Assembly: GCA_009924735.1 (NCBI GenBank)
Contig: RFQZ01000002.1
Span: forward strand, 1-64,000
Origin: Flavobacteriia bacterium
GTDB taxonomy: Bacteria; Bacteroidota; Bacteroidia; Flavobacteriales_D; Crocinitomicaceae
DNA length: 64,000 nt
Direction: 5' to 3'
Part shown: in pieces, positions 1 through 8,073 of the stretch
Numbering within the stretch: the first letter of the stretch is position 1
How the letters are laid out: the number at the start of each line of letters is the position of its first letter
Notes under the pieces: generated by a model
The model's input: only the letters and a program-made list of their open reading frames with translations
What the model was told of the DNA's origin: nothing
Databases searched by the model: none
Translations under genes and position numbers: made by a program

Positions 1-940
1 TTTTTAAAATCCAAACTTCAATATTTTTTGCAGATGCTTCACGGGAGATTGACGTCAAGGCATCCTCAGAGAATCCTGATCCAGCAGATACTTTATACAA
101 ACCTCCATCTTCAAATACACTCGCAGAAAAACCGAGGATTTGCAATTTAGCCTTCAACCTATTGGCGTTTGAGGGATCTGCGAAACAGCCTGCAATGCAA
201 TGGAAGGTGGCCATTGAAAAATCGTTGTTATCCTGAGAAATGGGAGCGTTTGGAATTTCTTCGACCCTATCTTGGAAGTAGGTTTCTTCTGACACTTCAA
301 CCAAAGGTTTTAGAGCGATTTTGTTTCCACTGTAACTCCCCGGATGGGTTTCGTGTAAGGGATTGAAATCTTTATAAGAAATCATACCGGCTTCAAAAAC
401 ATCCGTTTTTGTAGGAATCCAAAAAGAATAAAATGCCAAGGGCAACAAAAGTGTAGCAGCTGCTGCATATCTCCAGAAATGTTGTTTGTTTTTCACTTTA
501 GCCGGCAAAACAATTTCTGGAACGGTGGCTACAAAGTGCAGTGATTCTAATCCATAAGCGCTAAGCAACAAGTTAACATTGCGATCTTGTTGAAATTGAA
601 TGTTTCCCTCTGCATCACACCAAAAATCTCCGATTTGCGCAAGCTGTAACTTTTCGCCGTTTTGTAAAGTTGCTTTCCAATGTTTGACAGAAAGATCAAT
701 TTCAGACATACTTTGCTCATATGCAAGGTGATTTTCCATCGCGAAAAGATTGACAAGTAGCCCATCATTTTGATGCAACTGAACATTAAATGTGAGTTGT
801 TTTGAAGGGGGAAGGAGGGTTTGATTATGTGAATCGAAAAAAGCGCTTTTTTTTTGGGTTATGAATCCACCAAAGTCTGGAACAATTACGCAGTCATTGG
901 TATACAATGCCTTTGTAATAACTTGCGATAAACTTTTCAT
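1..940 (-). CDS. HU-domain/SPOR-domain membrane protein, 3' end cut by the window edge
   Basis: Reading from the ATG at 940, the frame stays open for 313 codons to the window edge, so the C-terminus is missing. The first ~140 residues resemble the double HU (HU-CCDC81-type) module found in Bacteroidota, with the motif VIVPDFGGF at 18-26. A single hydrophobic segment at about 158-174 would cross the inner membrane. The region from ~245 (FHCIAGCFADPSNANRL) looks like a SPOR domain, which binds denuded peptidoglycan. The inferred role is to link DNA or cytoplasmic partners to the cell wall, perhaps at the septum; this is not proven for the family. It follows kdsB on the same strand after 41 bases. 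A TATTTTTG box lies just before the start codon. Confidence 0.8.
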   Translation of the reverse strand, partial: MKSLSQVITKALYTNDCVIVPDFGGFITQKKSAFFDSHNQTLLPPSKQLTFNVQLHQNDGLLVNLFAMENHLAYEQSMSEIDLSVKHWKATLQNGEKLQLAQIGDFWCDAEGNIQFQQDRNVNLLLSAYGLESLHFVATVPEIVLPAKVKNKQHFWRYAAAATLLLPLAFYSFWIPTKTDVFEAGMISYKDFNPLHETHPGSYSGNKIALKPLVEVSEETYFQDRVEEIPNAPISQDNNDFSMATFHCIAGCFADPSNANRLKAKLQILGFSASVFEDGGLYKVSAGSGFSEDALTSISREASAKNIEVWILK

Positions 941-945
941 AACTT

Positions 946-953
946 CAAAAATA
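946..953 (-). promoter_or_regulatory. Candidate -7 box (TATTTTTG) of the HU/SPOR gene
   Basis: On the minus strand this reads TATTTTTG, a full match to the Bacteroidota -7 consensus TAnnTTTG. It ends only 5 bases before the ATG at 940, so a transcript from it would have almost no leader. I see no convincing -33 TTG at the usual ~20-base distance, so it may be chance in AT-rich DNA. Confidence 0.3.
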
Positions 954-981
954 CGAAATTAATGTTGAATTAAAAAAGCAC

Positions 982-1698
982 TCATAAATACATGAGTACC
1001 TTGGCAACATCCTCGGGTGTATCTATGTTTGGGGTTTCAATGTCGGTAATAAAAACCTGGATTTTATGGCCATTGTAAAGCCATCTTAATTGTTCCAGTG
1101 ATTCACTTTTTTCCCAATCACAAGGTGCTAAGGATGAAATCTGAAACAATGTTTTCTTTTGGAAGGCATAGAGTCCAATGTGTTTCAAAGGTATGTGTGC
1201 TGAAGGGTAAATCATGGATGGAAGTGGACTTCGGCTAAAGCACATTGCTTCATTCATTTTGTTGGTTACCAGTTTTATGCGGTTTGCATTTTCTATGTCC
1301 GTTGGGTCACTCACAGGTATTGCCAGCGTACCGATTTCAACATTAGGGTCCTTAAACAGAGAGATCAATTGGCTTAGCTGTAGGGGATCTACCAAAGGCT
1401 CATCCCCTTGAATGTTTAGGTATACATCAAACGCATGATGTTTTTGAGCCACTTCAAAACATCTTTCTGTCCCGGTAGTGTGAAATGTTTCGGTCATCAT
1501 GGCTTGGCCACCAAAACTAAGGACATGGTCAAAAATGCGTTGGTCATCTGTTGCAACAATGATTTGATGAATGTCCGAACATTTAGCGGCGCCTTCATAC
1601 ACCCGCTGAATCATCGATTTCCCTTTCAAATCGACCAAGGGTTTTCCTGGAAACCGGGTTGATTGGTAACGGGCGGGAATGATTCCTAATACCTTCAT
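982..1698 (-). CDS. kdsB: 3-deoxy-manno-octulosonate cytidylyltransferase (CMP-Kdo synthetase)
   Basis: This cytoplasmic enzyme activates Kdo with CTP to give CMP-Kdo for the inner core of lipopolysaccharide. The 238-residue protein matches the usual length (~245-250). It opens with the nucleotide-binding signature IIPARYQSTRFPGKPL (6-21) and carries NIQGDEP at 95-101, which is typical of KdsB. The ATG overlaps the stop of the upstream TonB receptor gene by one base (TGATG), which suggests translational coupling and a shared transcript. Its presence implies a Gram-negative envelope with Kdo-containing lipopolysaccharide. No other Kdo gene (kdsA, kdsD, waaA) is in the window. Confidence 0.95.
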   Translation of the reverse strand: MKVLGIIPARYQSTRFPGKPLVDLKGKSMIQRVYEGAAKCSDIHQIIVATDDQRIFDHVLSFGGQAMMTETFHTTGTERCFEVAQKHHAFDVYLNIQGDEPLVDPLQLSQLISLFKDPNVEIGTLAIPVSDPTDIENANRIKLVTNKMNEAMCFSRSPLPSMIYPSAHIPLKHIGLYAFQKKTLFQISSLAPCDWEKSESLEQLRWLYNGHKIQVFITDIETPNIDTPEDVAKVLMYL

Positions 1699-4079
1699 CA
1701 GAACTTCATTTGAACCTGAACAAGGAAGTTTCTAGGTGCTTGTATGTCGCCGGGACGGCTTGAGTATTCAACGTTGAAAAGGTTATTGGCAATAAAGCTT
1801 AATCGAAGCTTTTCACTGAATTTATAAGCTATACGTGCATCAAAAACCACAACGCCACGATTATATATTTGACGATACGCTTTTAAACCAGGTAAGATGT
1901 AGGTGGTTCCAGCAATTGGTTCTTCAAATACTTTGTCAATGTTTTTCATGAAACTGTTGTAGCGAGAAGAGATTCCCACTCCGATTTTTTTGTAGTTCGC
2001 TTCAATATCTGCCCTGACCAAATGCTTGAATCGATATTTTAACATGTTCGTTGTTGTATCGGAATTAAAAACAGTGTATTTTGGGTCATTATTCAATGAT
2101 ATGGGATTCATGTAAGTGTAACCCATGAGGGATATCACTTCTACGGGTCCGATTTTCCCCATGCTGTTAAAGCTCAATTCAACCCCTGTAATTTGTGCTT
2201 TTTCAACATTCATAGCGCGAAATCCAATCATGTTGTTAATGGTATACCCTTGTGCAATCAATCCCTGATATTCACTTAATCCAGCTGAAGTTGAGGGGTC
2301 TAAATTATTTCCATTGGTTGGGTTGTAAAGTCCGAAGGAAAATTCAATCATGTTTGAATAATTATTGATAAACCCAGCGATGTCAATCATTCCTTTCCAA
2401 TCACCCATTTTCACCCCTTGCTTGATTCCGATTTCCGCTGCCCATCCTTTTTCAGGGGTTAAGTTGGCATTAGGAAAAATGTTAAGCGATCCTACGGAAG
2501 TACTGGTAAATCTTTCACCAACTGCCGGATAGCGAATTCCTTGACCATATGATGCTCGTAAGTGGGTGAATTTTTTAACTTCATAGTGCGCGCCTGCACG
2601 AAAGATGGGATAAACGGGAAGGGTTAGTTTTCCCATTTTAAAGTCCGAATCTCCACTTTTACCATCCATGATAAAATGTTCCACCCGCATTCCAGCTGTG
2701 AAGTCAAATTTTCCTATGTGATGTTCGTATTGAGCGTAGAAAGCTGCATTATTGGATTGATGGTTTCCAAACAAATTGGATAAGACCATATTTGTAGTAT
2801 TTGACAGACCCGAAATTAAGGTTCCTCCGGTTTTGAATTGGCGTTGGAAATTATAATCTGTGAAATATACGACGGCACCATTGCTTTGGGCACTGTTGCT
2901 AATGTTTTCATTTTGTGTCCAATACATCCTCGTTTTCAAGTGGTGTTTGTTGTTGAATTTGTCGATGTAAATAAGATATGGATCGATGAACAAGCGATTT
3001 GCTAAATTCATCGATAACGTAGAGGCAGGATTGCTTGTGTCTGCTCCACCACTTGGGCTAAATCCTAAACTGTCACTTTGCCAAATGAGAAAATTACCGG
3101 TTTTGTGGTATTGATAATTGAATCCAATGCCTGATTTAAACCTTTCAATTTTTTTAGGACGGAAATAAAAGGTACCACTCACCCGACCACGTGTTTCCTT
3201 TTCTCCTTGACGGTATCCTTGGTCATTGTAAAAAACCGTAGACAAGGTATATCCGGTGCTTTTAAACATTTGACTTCGAAACACTTCAATTTGTTGGTTC
3301 ATAGGATTGAACTTTTGTACTGAATCTTTTCCCCACCAAATCAAACTACTGCGTCTTGGATTGTCATAGATTCCTGCCTGTACTTTCACGCGTGTTTCAG
3401 GTGTAGCAGAGGGAAGCTTTTCAGCCATGGCAATGACACCATTAAGGGCGCCACTTCCATACAATACCGATGAAGCTCCTTTAATCACTTCCACTTGCGA
3501 GGCTTGTTCTATGGGAATGGCATTCCATTGGGTGTCTCCAGCATATCCCGAAAGCAGTGGCATCCCGTTCCATAGCACCATGACCCTACTGCCTGCACCA
3601 TATGCGAATCCGGACCCACCACGAATGCTCACTTGACCATCCATGGTAAAAACACCGGGTGTTTGTTCAACCGCTTGCTCTAAGTTTACAATGCCTTTGT
3701 GGTCTATGAGCTGTGGTTTAATGACTTCAATTGAAATCGGAATTTCTTCGATTTTTTGTGCTCTTTTATTCGCTGATACGACAACGGTTTGTTCGTTTTT
3801 TTCATTAACTCCCATGGTAAAATCGAAATTCCCAGCTTTCTCAATTACCAACGTATCGGTTTTGTATTCCAACAAATTGAAGTGAATTTTTACTGGAAAA
3901 TTTGTAGAATTAAGTTGGTATTTACCATCGTAATCTGACAGCGCCTTTTGTCCATCCGATGCATATATTTTAACGCCGAAAAGGGGTTTTTTGGTGTTTT
4001 TATCGGTGACTACGCCTTGGATTTGCGAAAGTGCTAAAAAACCATGTAGAAGGATGATTGCGAGTAGAATGCTTTTCAT
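1698..4079 (-). CDS. TonB-dependent outer-membrane receptor, paralogue 1
   Basis: The protein has 793 residues with a signal peptide ending near LSQIQG. Residues ~20-95 form a carboxypeptidase-D regulatory-like domain (GVVTDKNTKKPLFGVKIYA), as in many Bacteroidota receptors. A plug domain follows (EEIPISIEVIKPQLI, then VSIRGGSGFAYGAGSR and IKGASSVLYGSGALNGVIA). The remainder is a 22-strand-type barrel ending in an aromatic residue (VQVQMKF), the usual barrel-assembly signal. It should import a substrate through the outer membrane with TonB energy. The substrate is unknown, and no SusD-like partner is nearby, which argues against a glycan SusCD system. It shares its architecture and many blocks with the receptor encoded 36 bases upstream. 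Confidence 0.9.
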   Translation of the reverse strand: MKSILLAIILLHGFLALSQIQGVVTDKNTKKPLFGVKIYASDGQKALSDYDGKYQLNSTNFPVKIHFNLLEYKTDTLVIEKAGNFDFTMGVNEKNEQTVVVSANKRAQKIEEIPISIEVIKPQLIDHKGIVNLEQAVEQTPGVFTMDGQVSIRGGSGFAYGAGSRVMVLWNGMPLLSGYAGDTQWNAIPIEQASQVEVIKGASSVLYGSGALNGVIAMAEKLPSATPETRVKVQAGIYDNPRRSSLIWWGKDSVQKFNPMNQQIEVFRSQMFKSTGYTLSTVFYNDQGYRQGEKETRGRVSGTFYFRPKKIERFKSGIGFNYQYHKTGNFLIWQSDSLGFSPSGGADTSNPASTLSMNLANRLFIDPYLIYIDKFNNKHHLKTRMYWTQNENISNSAQSNGAVVYFTDYNFQRQFKTGGTLISGLSNTTNMVLSNLFGNHQSNNAAFYAQYEHHIGKFDFTAGMRVEHFIMDGKSGDSDFKMGKLTLPVYPIFRAGAHYEVKKFTHLRASYGQGIRYPAVGERFTSTSVGSLNIFPNANLTPEKGWAAEIGIKQGVKMGDWKGMIDIAGFINNYSNMIEFSFGLYNPTNGNNLDPSTSAGLSEYQGLIAQGYTINNMIGFRAMNVEKAQITGVELSFNSMGKIGPVEVISLMGYTYMNPISLNNDPKYTVFNSDTTTNMLKYRFKHLVRADIEANYKKIGVGISSRYNSFMKNIDKVFEEPIAGTTYILPGLKAYRQIYNRGVVVFDARIAYKFSEKLRLSFIANNLFNVEYSSRPGDIQAPRNFLVQVQMKF

Positions 4080-4115
4080 TTTCTTTTCATTTGGGTTGTA
4101 AAGAAACGAAAAAAA

Positions 4116-6431
4116 TTACAAGGACCATTGCAATTGGAGAATGAAGTTGCGAGGTGCTTGGACATCGCCAGGACGGGTTACGTATTCTTGATTCAGGAAA
4201 TTATTTGCAATAAAATTCAATTTGAAGTGCTCCGTAATCTGGTATCCCAGACGGGCATCAAACATAACCAATCCTTTGTTATTCTTTGCCCTGTAATCAT
4301 CTAAGCCAACCAATAGATCTTGTCCCAGTACCCCTGTTTCAAAAATCTTGTCTATGTTTTTCATGTAGCTGTTGTACCGTGAAGATATACCCACACTAAA
4401 TCCCTTGTATGTGCATTGGACATCCGCCTTTACCATGTGTTTGAAACGGTATTTTAAAAGATTAGTGGTTGTATCTGAAAAGGTTAAGCGATAGTTTGGG
4501 TCAAAGTTTAAACTCATTGGATTCATGTAGGTGTAGCCAAGGAGCGAGGAAATTTCTACTTTTTTGATTTTTCCGCTGCTGTTGAAAGAAAACTCTATCC
4601 CAGAAATCAGGGCTTTCTCAGCATTTTTCGCTTGAAACCCCACCCATTTATAGAAATAATTTAAAGCATTCGGATCTGTTGTTTGCAAGGCTGCCATGGT
4701 ATCGGGTTTGTATACACCAAAGGTGAATTCTGTCATGTTCGTGTAGTAATTGACAAAACCTGCAACGTCAGCCATGGCAATCCAATCTCCAATTTTGAAA
4801 ACCTGTTTAAGTCCGATTTCTGCAGCGACTGCTTTTTCTGGTCTGAGGTTGGGATTTGCAAAAATGACGATTCCGCCGACATAGGTCGAAACAAAACGCT
4901 CCGCAACCGAGGGAAACCGAATGCCTTGACCAAAAGAGGCTCTAAGGTGCGTACCCTTTGAGGGTTCATAATGTACTGCTGCCCTAAAGATTGGATAAAT
5001 AGGAAGCGTGTTTGAACCCAAAGTAAGTTTTGAATCTACAGGGAGGGTATCCATTTTAAAAAATTCCAGGCGCATACCTAAGGTGACGTCCCATTTTCCT
5101 TTTCGATGATCGAACTGTGTATAGGCCGCGGCATTTTCACCAATGTGATTTCCGAAAATCCTACTTTTAACAATATTCAGTGTCTGAGAAACGCCAGCTG
5201 TAACGTTGCTGTTCTCATTCATTTTTCGTTGGTATTGGTAGTCAAAGTAAAAGGACTGCGCATTGGAAGCATCGTAGACATTGGTTTCATTGCCGGTTGT
5301 AACAAGATAATATCTGGTTTTAAAGAAATGTTTGTTGTTTTTGTCATCCATTATTTTTAGGTAGGGATCCACGTTGATGCGAATGGCTTTTTGCCTTGAA
5401 AGGGAATTGTCCATGGGTTGATAGCAAGCGGAATCGTTTTTCCAAAGGACAAAAACCCCTGCATCTTGAAGTTGAAGGTTGTAGCTTAGTCCTGTTTTAA
5501 TTTTTAATTTCTCATGATCAGGACGGTAAAACAGGGAGCCATTGATTCGAACCCTTTTTTCATCTTCTCCTTGTCGAAAACCTTCGTTTAGAAAGACATT
5601 GGAACCAAAGCTGAAGCCGAATTTTTTTATGGTTTGCCCAAAATAAACATCTCGCATATGAAAAGTTGGATTCCGGGTCCACCATTTCAAGCTGTTGCGT
5701 TTCGGGTTGTCATAAATCCCCGATTGAATTTTGACTTGTAAAACCCCCTCAGGTCCAGGTTCTTTCTCATTCAAAGCAATAATGCCGTTTAAGGCCCCGC
5801 TGCCGTACAATACCGAAGAAGCCCCTTTTAAAATTTCAATTTGAGAAGCTTGTTCAATTGGAATGGCGTTCCATTTGGCATCTCCGATATCTGGCGAAAG
5901 CATGGGGATTCCATTCCAGAGCAATAATACCCGGCTCCCAGCGCCATAGGCAAAACCGCCTCCTCCTCTAATGCTGACTTGTCCGTCCATGGAATAAACT
6001 CCAGGGCTTTGATTCACCGCTTGCGCGAGGTTGGTCATCCCTTTGTTGGTAACCAAATCGGTTTTGATGATCTCCATGGAAATGGGCACTTCCTCAATTT
6101 TTTGATCTCTTCTTCCAGCCGTGACCACTACGGTGTTCAGGTCTTTTTCTTTAAGTTGAAGTAAAATGGGTAGAGGTGAGTCAAGCTTTTCGATTAAAAC
6201 CTTTGTGACCGCATATTCATTGCTGTAAATTGAAAGGGTAAAAGGTACTTTGGAATTGGGTAACTGAAAGACGCCTTTTTCATCGCTTTTTGTTGTTTCT
6301 TTTTGATCGCTAACCACCCGAGCGTTCTTTACCGGTGATTTTGTTTCTGCAGAAAGTATGAGGCCTTTATATTGACTAAACCCTTGAAAAAGAACAAAAA
6401 ATAAAATGTTAAAAAGTAAGACGTGTCGCAT
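4116..6431 (-). CDS. TonB-dependent outer-membrane receptor, paralogue 2
   Basis: The protein has 771 residues and is clearly paralogous to the next gene in the unit. Both share the carboxypeptidase-D-like N-terminal domain, the plug with VSIRGGGGFAYGAGSR and LKGASSVLYGSGALNG, and barrel blocks such as HLRASFGQGIR and APRNF near the C-terminus. It ends in LQLQWSL, so the terminal residue is not aromatic, unlike its paralogue. It is first in a probable four-gene minus unit (receptor 2, receptor 1, kdsB, HU/SPOR). Its 5' end is 47 bases from the divergent dprA start. The substrate cannot be read from sequence; no siderophore, cobalamin or sugar genes flank it. Confidence 0.9.
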   Translation of the reverse strand: MRHVLLFNILFFVLFQGFSQYKGLILSAETKSPVKNARVVSDQKETTKSDEKGVFQLPNSKVPFTLSIYSNEYAVTKVLIEKLDSPLPILLQLKEKDLNTVVVTAGRRDQKIEEVPISMEIIKTDLVTNKGMTNLAQAVNQSPGVYSMDGQVSIRGGGGFAYGAGSRVLLLWNGIPMLSPDIGDAKWNAIPIEQASQIEILKGASSVLYGSGALNGIIALNEKEPGPEGVLQVKIQSGIYDNPKRNSLKWWTRNPTFHMRDVYFGQTIKKFGFSFGSNVFLNEGFRQGEDEKRVRINGSLFYRPDHEKLKIKTGLSYNLQLQDAGVFVLWKNDSACYQPMDNSLSRQKAIRINVDPYLKIMDDKNNKHFFKTRYYLVTTGNETNVYDASNAQSFYFDYQYQRKMNENSNVTAGVSQTLNIVKSRIFGNHIGENAAAYTQFDHRKGKWDVTLGMRLEFFKMDTLPVDSKLTLGSNTLPIYPIFRAAVHYEPSKGTHLRASFGQGIRFPSVAERFVSTYVGGIVIFANPNLRPEKAVAAEIGLKQVFKIGDWIAMADVAGFVNYYTNMTEFTFGVYKPDTMAALQTTDPNALNYFYKWVGFQAKNAEKALISGIEFSFNSSGKIKKVEISSLLGYTYMNPMSLNFDPNYRLTFSDTTTNLLKYRFKHMVKADVQCTYKGFSVGISSRYNSYMKNIDKIFETGVLGQDLLVGLDDYRAKNNKGLVMFDARLGYQITEHFKLNFIANNFLNQEYVTRPGDVQAPRNFILQLQWSL

Positions 6432-6478
6432 TTTTGGGTAATAAATTTTTAACTTTAAGATAACGAAGATATAAAAAA

Positions 6479-7573
6479 ATGGATTTAGAGGAGAAGACGC
6501 AAAAGGCGGCTTTAGGTTTTTTATTTGGGATGGGGGCGATAAGAATTTCAGCGTTGTTATCTAAGTTGGATGACGTGTCTGAAGTTTTCACCTTAAGCTT
6601 GAAAGCGCTCAAATCAAAAACTGGAATTGCAGAAAAGCAGTTGGCAAGCATGGAAAGAGAAAAGGCATTGAGGTTGGCAATACATGAAATGCAGGCTTGT
6701 GAAAAACTGGGGATTGAGCCCCTTTTTTTTCTGGATGAAAAGTATCCTCGAAGGTTGTTGCAATGTGCGGATGCGCCAGTGGTAATTTATGTACAAGGCC
6801 CATTGGATTTAAATGAGCGCAGGGTTGTTTCCATCGTAGGAACAAGAAAAAACACAGATTATGCCAATGAAATCATACAATCTTTCACAGAGGAAATCAA
6901 ACAGCCAGGGCTCATCATCGTTTCAGGGCTTGCCTTGGGCGTAGACACACTTGTTCACAAGAGTGCCTTAAAAAACAACATCCCAACCCTTGGTGTTCTT
7001 GGAAATGGATTGAATAAAATCTATCCTTTCCGAAACACCTCACTTGCGAGGGAGATGATAGACCAAGGCGGAGCCCTATTAAGTGAATATCCTGTCGATT
7101 CATTACCCAATCGAGAACATTTCCCCATGCGTAACCGCATCGTAGCAGGCATGGCCGATGCGGTCGTGGTGGTTGAGAGTCAAGAAAAAGGAGGGTCAAT
7201 TATCACCGCTGAATTGGCCAATGATTACAACCGAGATGTTTTTGCATTTCCAGGATCTGTGCGTCAAATGTATTCCAGTGGCTGCAACATGTTGATTCGC
7301 CGACAAAAAGCGCATTTAATTACAAATGCCTCTGAATTTCTAACCCTGATGAATTGGGCAGACGCACCGAAACCCCTTCAAAAATCATTGGCCATAGAAT
7401 ATTCTCCTGAAGAAAAGGAAATTGTGGACTGCTTGTCAAAATATGAATGCTTACATTTAGATCAAATGGTGCAAAAAATAGGATTTAGTCCCTCAAAAAT
7501 TCAAGCATTAACCTTTTCCTTGCTTTTAAAAAATGGCATTGTCTCACTTCCTGGAAATCGCTATTCAATTTAA
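6479..7573 (+). CDS. dprA: DNA-processing protein DprA
   Basis: DprA loads RecA onto incoming single-stranded DNA during natural transformation and is also widely conserved in non-competent bacteria. The 364-residue protein has an N-terminal helical region, the Rossmann-like core with SGLALGVDTLVHKSA, VLGNGLNKIYPFRN and EKGGSIITAELA, and the conserved FPMRNRIVAG. A C-terminal winged-helix segment (~300-364) follows. The 3' end overlaps the convergent DgkA-type gene by 9 bases. A near-consensus TAACTTTA box at 6450-6457 could serve as its promoter. No com genes are visible nearby, so competence cannot be inferred from this window. Confidence 0.93.
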   Translation: MDLEEKTQKAALGFLFGMGAIRISALLSKLDDVSEVFTLSLKALKSKTGIAEKQLASMEREKALRLAIHEMQACEKLGIEPLFFLDEKYPRRLLQCADAPVVIYVQGPLDLNERRVVSIVGTRKNTDYANEIIQSFTEEIKQPGLIIVSGLALGVDTLVHKSALKNNIPTLGVLGNGLNKIYPFRNTSLAREMIDQGGALLSEYPVDSLPNREHFPMRNRIVAGMADAVVVVESQEKGGSIITAELANDYNRDVFAFPGSVRQMYSSGCNMLIRRQKAHLITNASEFLTLMNWADAPKPLQKSLAIEYSPEEKEIVDCLSKYECLHLDQMVQKIGFSPSKIQALTFSLLLKNGIVSLPGNRYSI

Positions 7574-7918
7574 AAGTAAGCTTATGATTTTGGGTATAAA
7601 GACAATCATCCCCATTGTGGCAGCAAACAACGAAGCCAATAAAACAGCCCCTGCTGCAAGGTCTTTGATTCTTCCGATCTTTGGGTCTGTTTCTGCTTTG
7701 ACAAAATTGCAAAGTTCTTCGATTGAGGTATTTAAAATTTCAAGACATAGTACCAAGGCTGAAATGAAAAGCAAAAGAAGAAATTCCAACGTGCTTATTT
7801 CAAGTGCCCAAGACATTCCTAACATCAGCAGGAAACAAAGAAATTGAATTTTGACATTACGTCCTAAATCCCATGCATTTCTAAGGCCCTTTAGTGCAAA
7901 TCCAAAACTCTTTAGCAT
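7565..7918 (-). CDS. DgkA-family lipid kinase (diacylglycerol or undecaprenol kinase)
   Basis: This 117-residue membrane protein has three hydrophobic stretches and the DgkA-family signature: CLEILNTSIEELCNFV followed by DPKIGRIKDLAAGAVL, which holds the catalytic and Mg-binding glutamates and the conserved KD-AAGAV block. It phosphorylates diacylglycerol or, as in many Gram-positive relatives, undecaprenol; sequence alone does not say which here. It starts at the ATG at 7918 and terminates inside the last codons of dprA on the opposite strand. It stands alone on its strand. Confidence 0.88.
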   Translation of the reverse strand: MLKSFGFALKGLRNAWDLGRNVKIQFLCFLLMLGMSWALEISTLEFLLLLFISALVLCLEILNTSIEELCNFVKAETDPKIGRIKDLAAGAVLLASLFAATMGMIVFIPKIISLLLN

Positions 7919-8073
7919 ATCTTCTTTTTGTACAAAATTCCCATTATTTAGTTTACCTAGCTAAGCGCAATGGACATTATTTTTTTTTGCACCGTTGGAA
8001 AAGGATTTCATCTAAATTTAATAATCACTTCAAGCAACTTTTTCCATAACTTTGAGGTCACTTCGGGGTGCCT
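7919..8073. other. Divergent intergenic region between the DgkA-type gene and the PKD gene
   Basis: These 155 bases separate two divergent starts. The stretch contains T-rich runs and a perfect TAACTTTG box at 8047-8054 for the rightward gene. I see no RNA gene, repeat or ORF in it. Confidence 0.6.
8047..8054 (+). promoter_or_regulatory. -7 promoter box TAACTTTG upstream of the PKD/T9SS gene
   Basis: TAACTTTG matches the Bacteroidota -7 consensus TAnnTTTG exactly and ends 19 bases before the ATG at 8074. That predicts a short leader. No clear -33 TTG is seen at the usual distance. Confidence 0.5.

Noticed and set aside
6479-7573. Natural-competence locus around dprA
   Set aside because: dprA is common in non-competent bacteria and no com or pilus genes are nearby.
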